From: Methanosarcina sp.
Lineage (GTDB): Archaea; Halobacteriota; Methanosarcinia; Methanosarcinales; Methanosarcinaceae
Length of the DNA: 6,425 bases
Assembly (NCBI GenBank): GCA_013331265.1
Contig: DUGS01000040.1
Span: forward strand, 1,936-8,360
Reading direction: 5' to 3'
Shown in pieces: positions 5,594 through 6,425 of the stretch. Made by a program: the position numbers and the translations under genes. The first letter of the stretch is position 1; the number at the start of each line of letters is the position of its first letter. The notes under the pieces were generated by a model that did not search any database, was not told the DNA's origin, and worked only from the letters and a program-made list of their open reading frames with translations.

Positions 5594-6382
5594 TCACACT
5601 GCAGCAGCTCTACTCTTCGGTTTAAAGTCAAAGATGCTTCTCTGATTCGTACTTTCTTTTTCAGGACAAAATATTCCTGTGATTAACCATGTCCCGTACG
5701 TGAAATGAGTCCCCATGATAAAGTAAAGTTCTTTTTCTTTCAAGTGTTCGAAGAGCTGCTCTCGTATTCTTTTTTTCACAGCTCGGGGTTCCTTTTCTTC
5801 CCTTAAAATATTCCGTACGGTTTCATTAAGCTCCCAATCAAGCAAAAAAATTCTATGCCCTCTGCAGGCTCCTTCTCCCTCGCACCTGAAAGTATACTTT
5901 ATCTCGACAGGCATTCCGGCTTTTTCCCCTTTTTCCAGAAAATCTCCCATCATTTCAAAGTACTGCTGTCTTCCAAAGGTATCAAGGCTGTTTACCTTAA
6001 CCTCAATGTCCAGAAGTTCAGGCTTTACCACTCCAAGACTTGCCCCTTCGAAATTCAGCCTTTCTAAAGAAGTCACCAGCGGCAGGATAAACTCTTTTAT
6101 TTCCCTGTCCTTTGCAGGCCGCTCCAGGTTAATATAATCAAGGACTTTCCTGCTCTCCCACCTCGGGTCGTCCTCAGGCCTGGTAACCGTAACCGCAAGC
6201 AGGTCATTTCTCCTGAAATCCACCAGCCCTTCACCGTACCTGAACCTCAAAGGATAAAGCCTGAGGAGTTCTCCGTCCTTGTTTATGCCGGTAATTCCCA
6301 CAGCATGCCCTTCCCCATTTCTTTTGCTTTTCTCCGGAATAGCTCTGACAAGGACTGCAATTTCTTCCTTTTCTCGCCTCAA
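5594..6382 (-). CDS. Uncharacterised protein, probable dual-OB-fold family
   Basis: This 262-aa soluble protein has no membrane segment. Recognisable conserved-looking blocks, in order, are an N-terminal strand IAVLVRAIPEKSKRNGEGHAV, LLRLYPLRFRYGE (39-51), DDPRWESRKV (71-80), and C167-x5-C173-x-GH (H176) leading to LLDWELNE (180-187). Last comes ELYFIMGTHFTYGTWLITGIFCP (218-240). I recall this motif order from widespread bacterial and archaeal hypothetical proteins described as having a dual OB-containing domain; the biochemical role is unknown to me. The two Cys and the His could bind a metal. The start is TTG with GAGGT at 6389-6393 and a 6-nt spacer; no ATG or GTG start lies upstream, although the frame stays open to the window edge. 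Another frame ends in TAG at 6409-6411, so an upstream partner gene may end just 26 nt before this start. It converges on the aminotransferase. Being a gene is nearly certain; family naming is moderate. Confidence 0.75.
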   Translation of the reverse strand: MRREKEEIAVLVRAIPEKSKRNGEGHAVGITGINKDGELLRLYPLRFRYGEGLVDFRRNDLLAVTVTRPEDDPRWESRKVLDYINLERPAKDREIKEFILPLVTSLERLNFEGASLGVVKPELLDIEVKVNSLDTFGRQQYFEMMGDFLEKGEKAGMPVEIKYTFRCEGEGACRGHRIFLLDWELNETVRNILREEKEPRAVKKRIREQLFEHLKEKELYFIMGTHFTYGTWLITGIFCPEKESTNQRSIFDFKPKSRAAAV

Positions 6383-6388
6383 AGGAGA

Positions 6389-6393
6389 ACCTC
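6389..6393 (-). promoter_or_regulatory. Ribosome-binding site supporting a TTG start
   Basis: On the minus strand GAGGT is followed by six bases and then TTG at 6382-6380. A stronger-looking GGGAGGAG near 6412-6419 has no in-frame ATG, GTG or TTG at a workable distance. The TTG is therefore the best start visible, unless the gene begins beyond the window edge. Confidence 0.5.
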
Positions 6394-6425
6394 GGTTGTT
6401 TTTGTGAACTACTCCTCCCTGTCGG

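Noticed and set aside
5855..6067. Plus-strand open frame of 70 codons opposite the 262-aa minus-strand gene
   Set aside because: The opposing frame has conserved-looking motifs and a ribosome-binding site; this one has neither.

Overview
The window looks like a stretch of a Methanosarcina-type archaeal chromosome. It carries a bacterial-type group I chaperonin operon (groES-groEL) next to archaeal-style expression signals: TATA boxes instead of -35/-10 promoters, strong GGAGG/GGTGA ribosome-binding sites, and U-rich terminators. The GroEL sequence closely resembles the group I chaperonin known from Methanosarcina, a genus that also has the group II thermosome. The species cannot be fixed from the sequence alone.

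Layout. Positions 1-160 form the groES control region, with two TATA candidates and a perfect 7-bp inverted repeat just downstream of the second. groES (161-439) and groEL (589-2199) follow on the + strand, separated by an unusually long 149-nt gap. groEL ends in a hairpin plus poly-T terminator whose stem contains the stop codon. A pyrimidine-rich 229-nt spacer with its own TATA box leads to a 275-aa protein (2429-3256) with an RNase H-like N-terminal domain and an unassigned C-terminal half. Next is an unrecognised soluble 212-aa protein (3419-4057; start moved downstream to the ATG with a good ribosome-binding site). A class I PLP-dependent aminotransferase follows (4269-5453) with its own TATA box. 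On the - strand, converging on the aminotransferase, is a 262-aa protein (5594-6382) that starts at TTG. It appears to belong to a poorly characterised family with RLYP, DxRxES and C-x5-C-x-GH...DWE motifs (probably a dual-OB-fold family).

How the genes work together. Only groES and groEL form a clear functional unit: the co-chaperonin lid and the folding chamber. The other four genes appear to be separate transcription units or loosely linked genes, with promoters or terminators between most of them. I see no tRNA, rRNA, CRISPR array, insertion sequence or attachment site. The most interesting points are the operator-like palindrome before groES, the terminator overlapping the groEL stop codon, the two-part RNase H-like protein, and the minus-strand protein of unknown function. 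I found no convincing multi-gene undescribed system; the best lead to one is the minus-strand gene, whose upstream partner lies outside the window.
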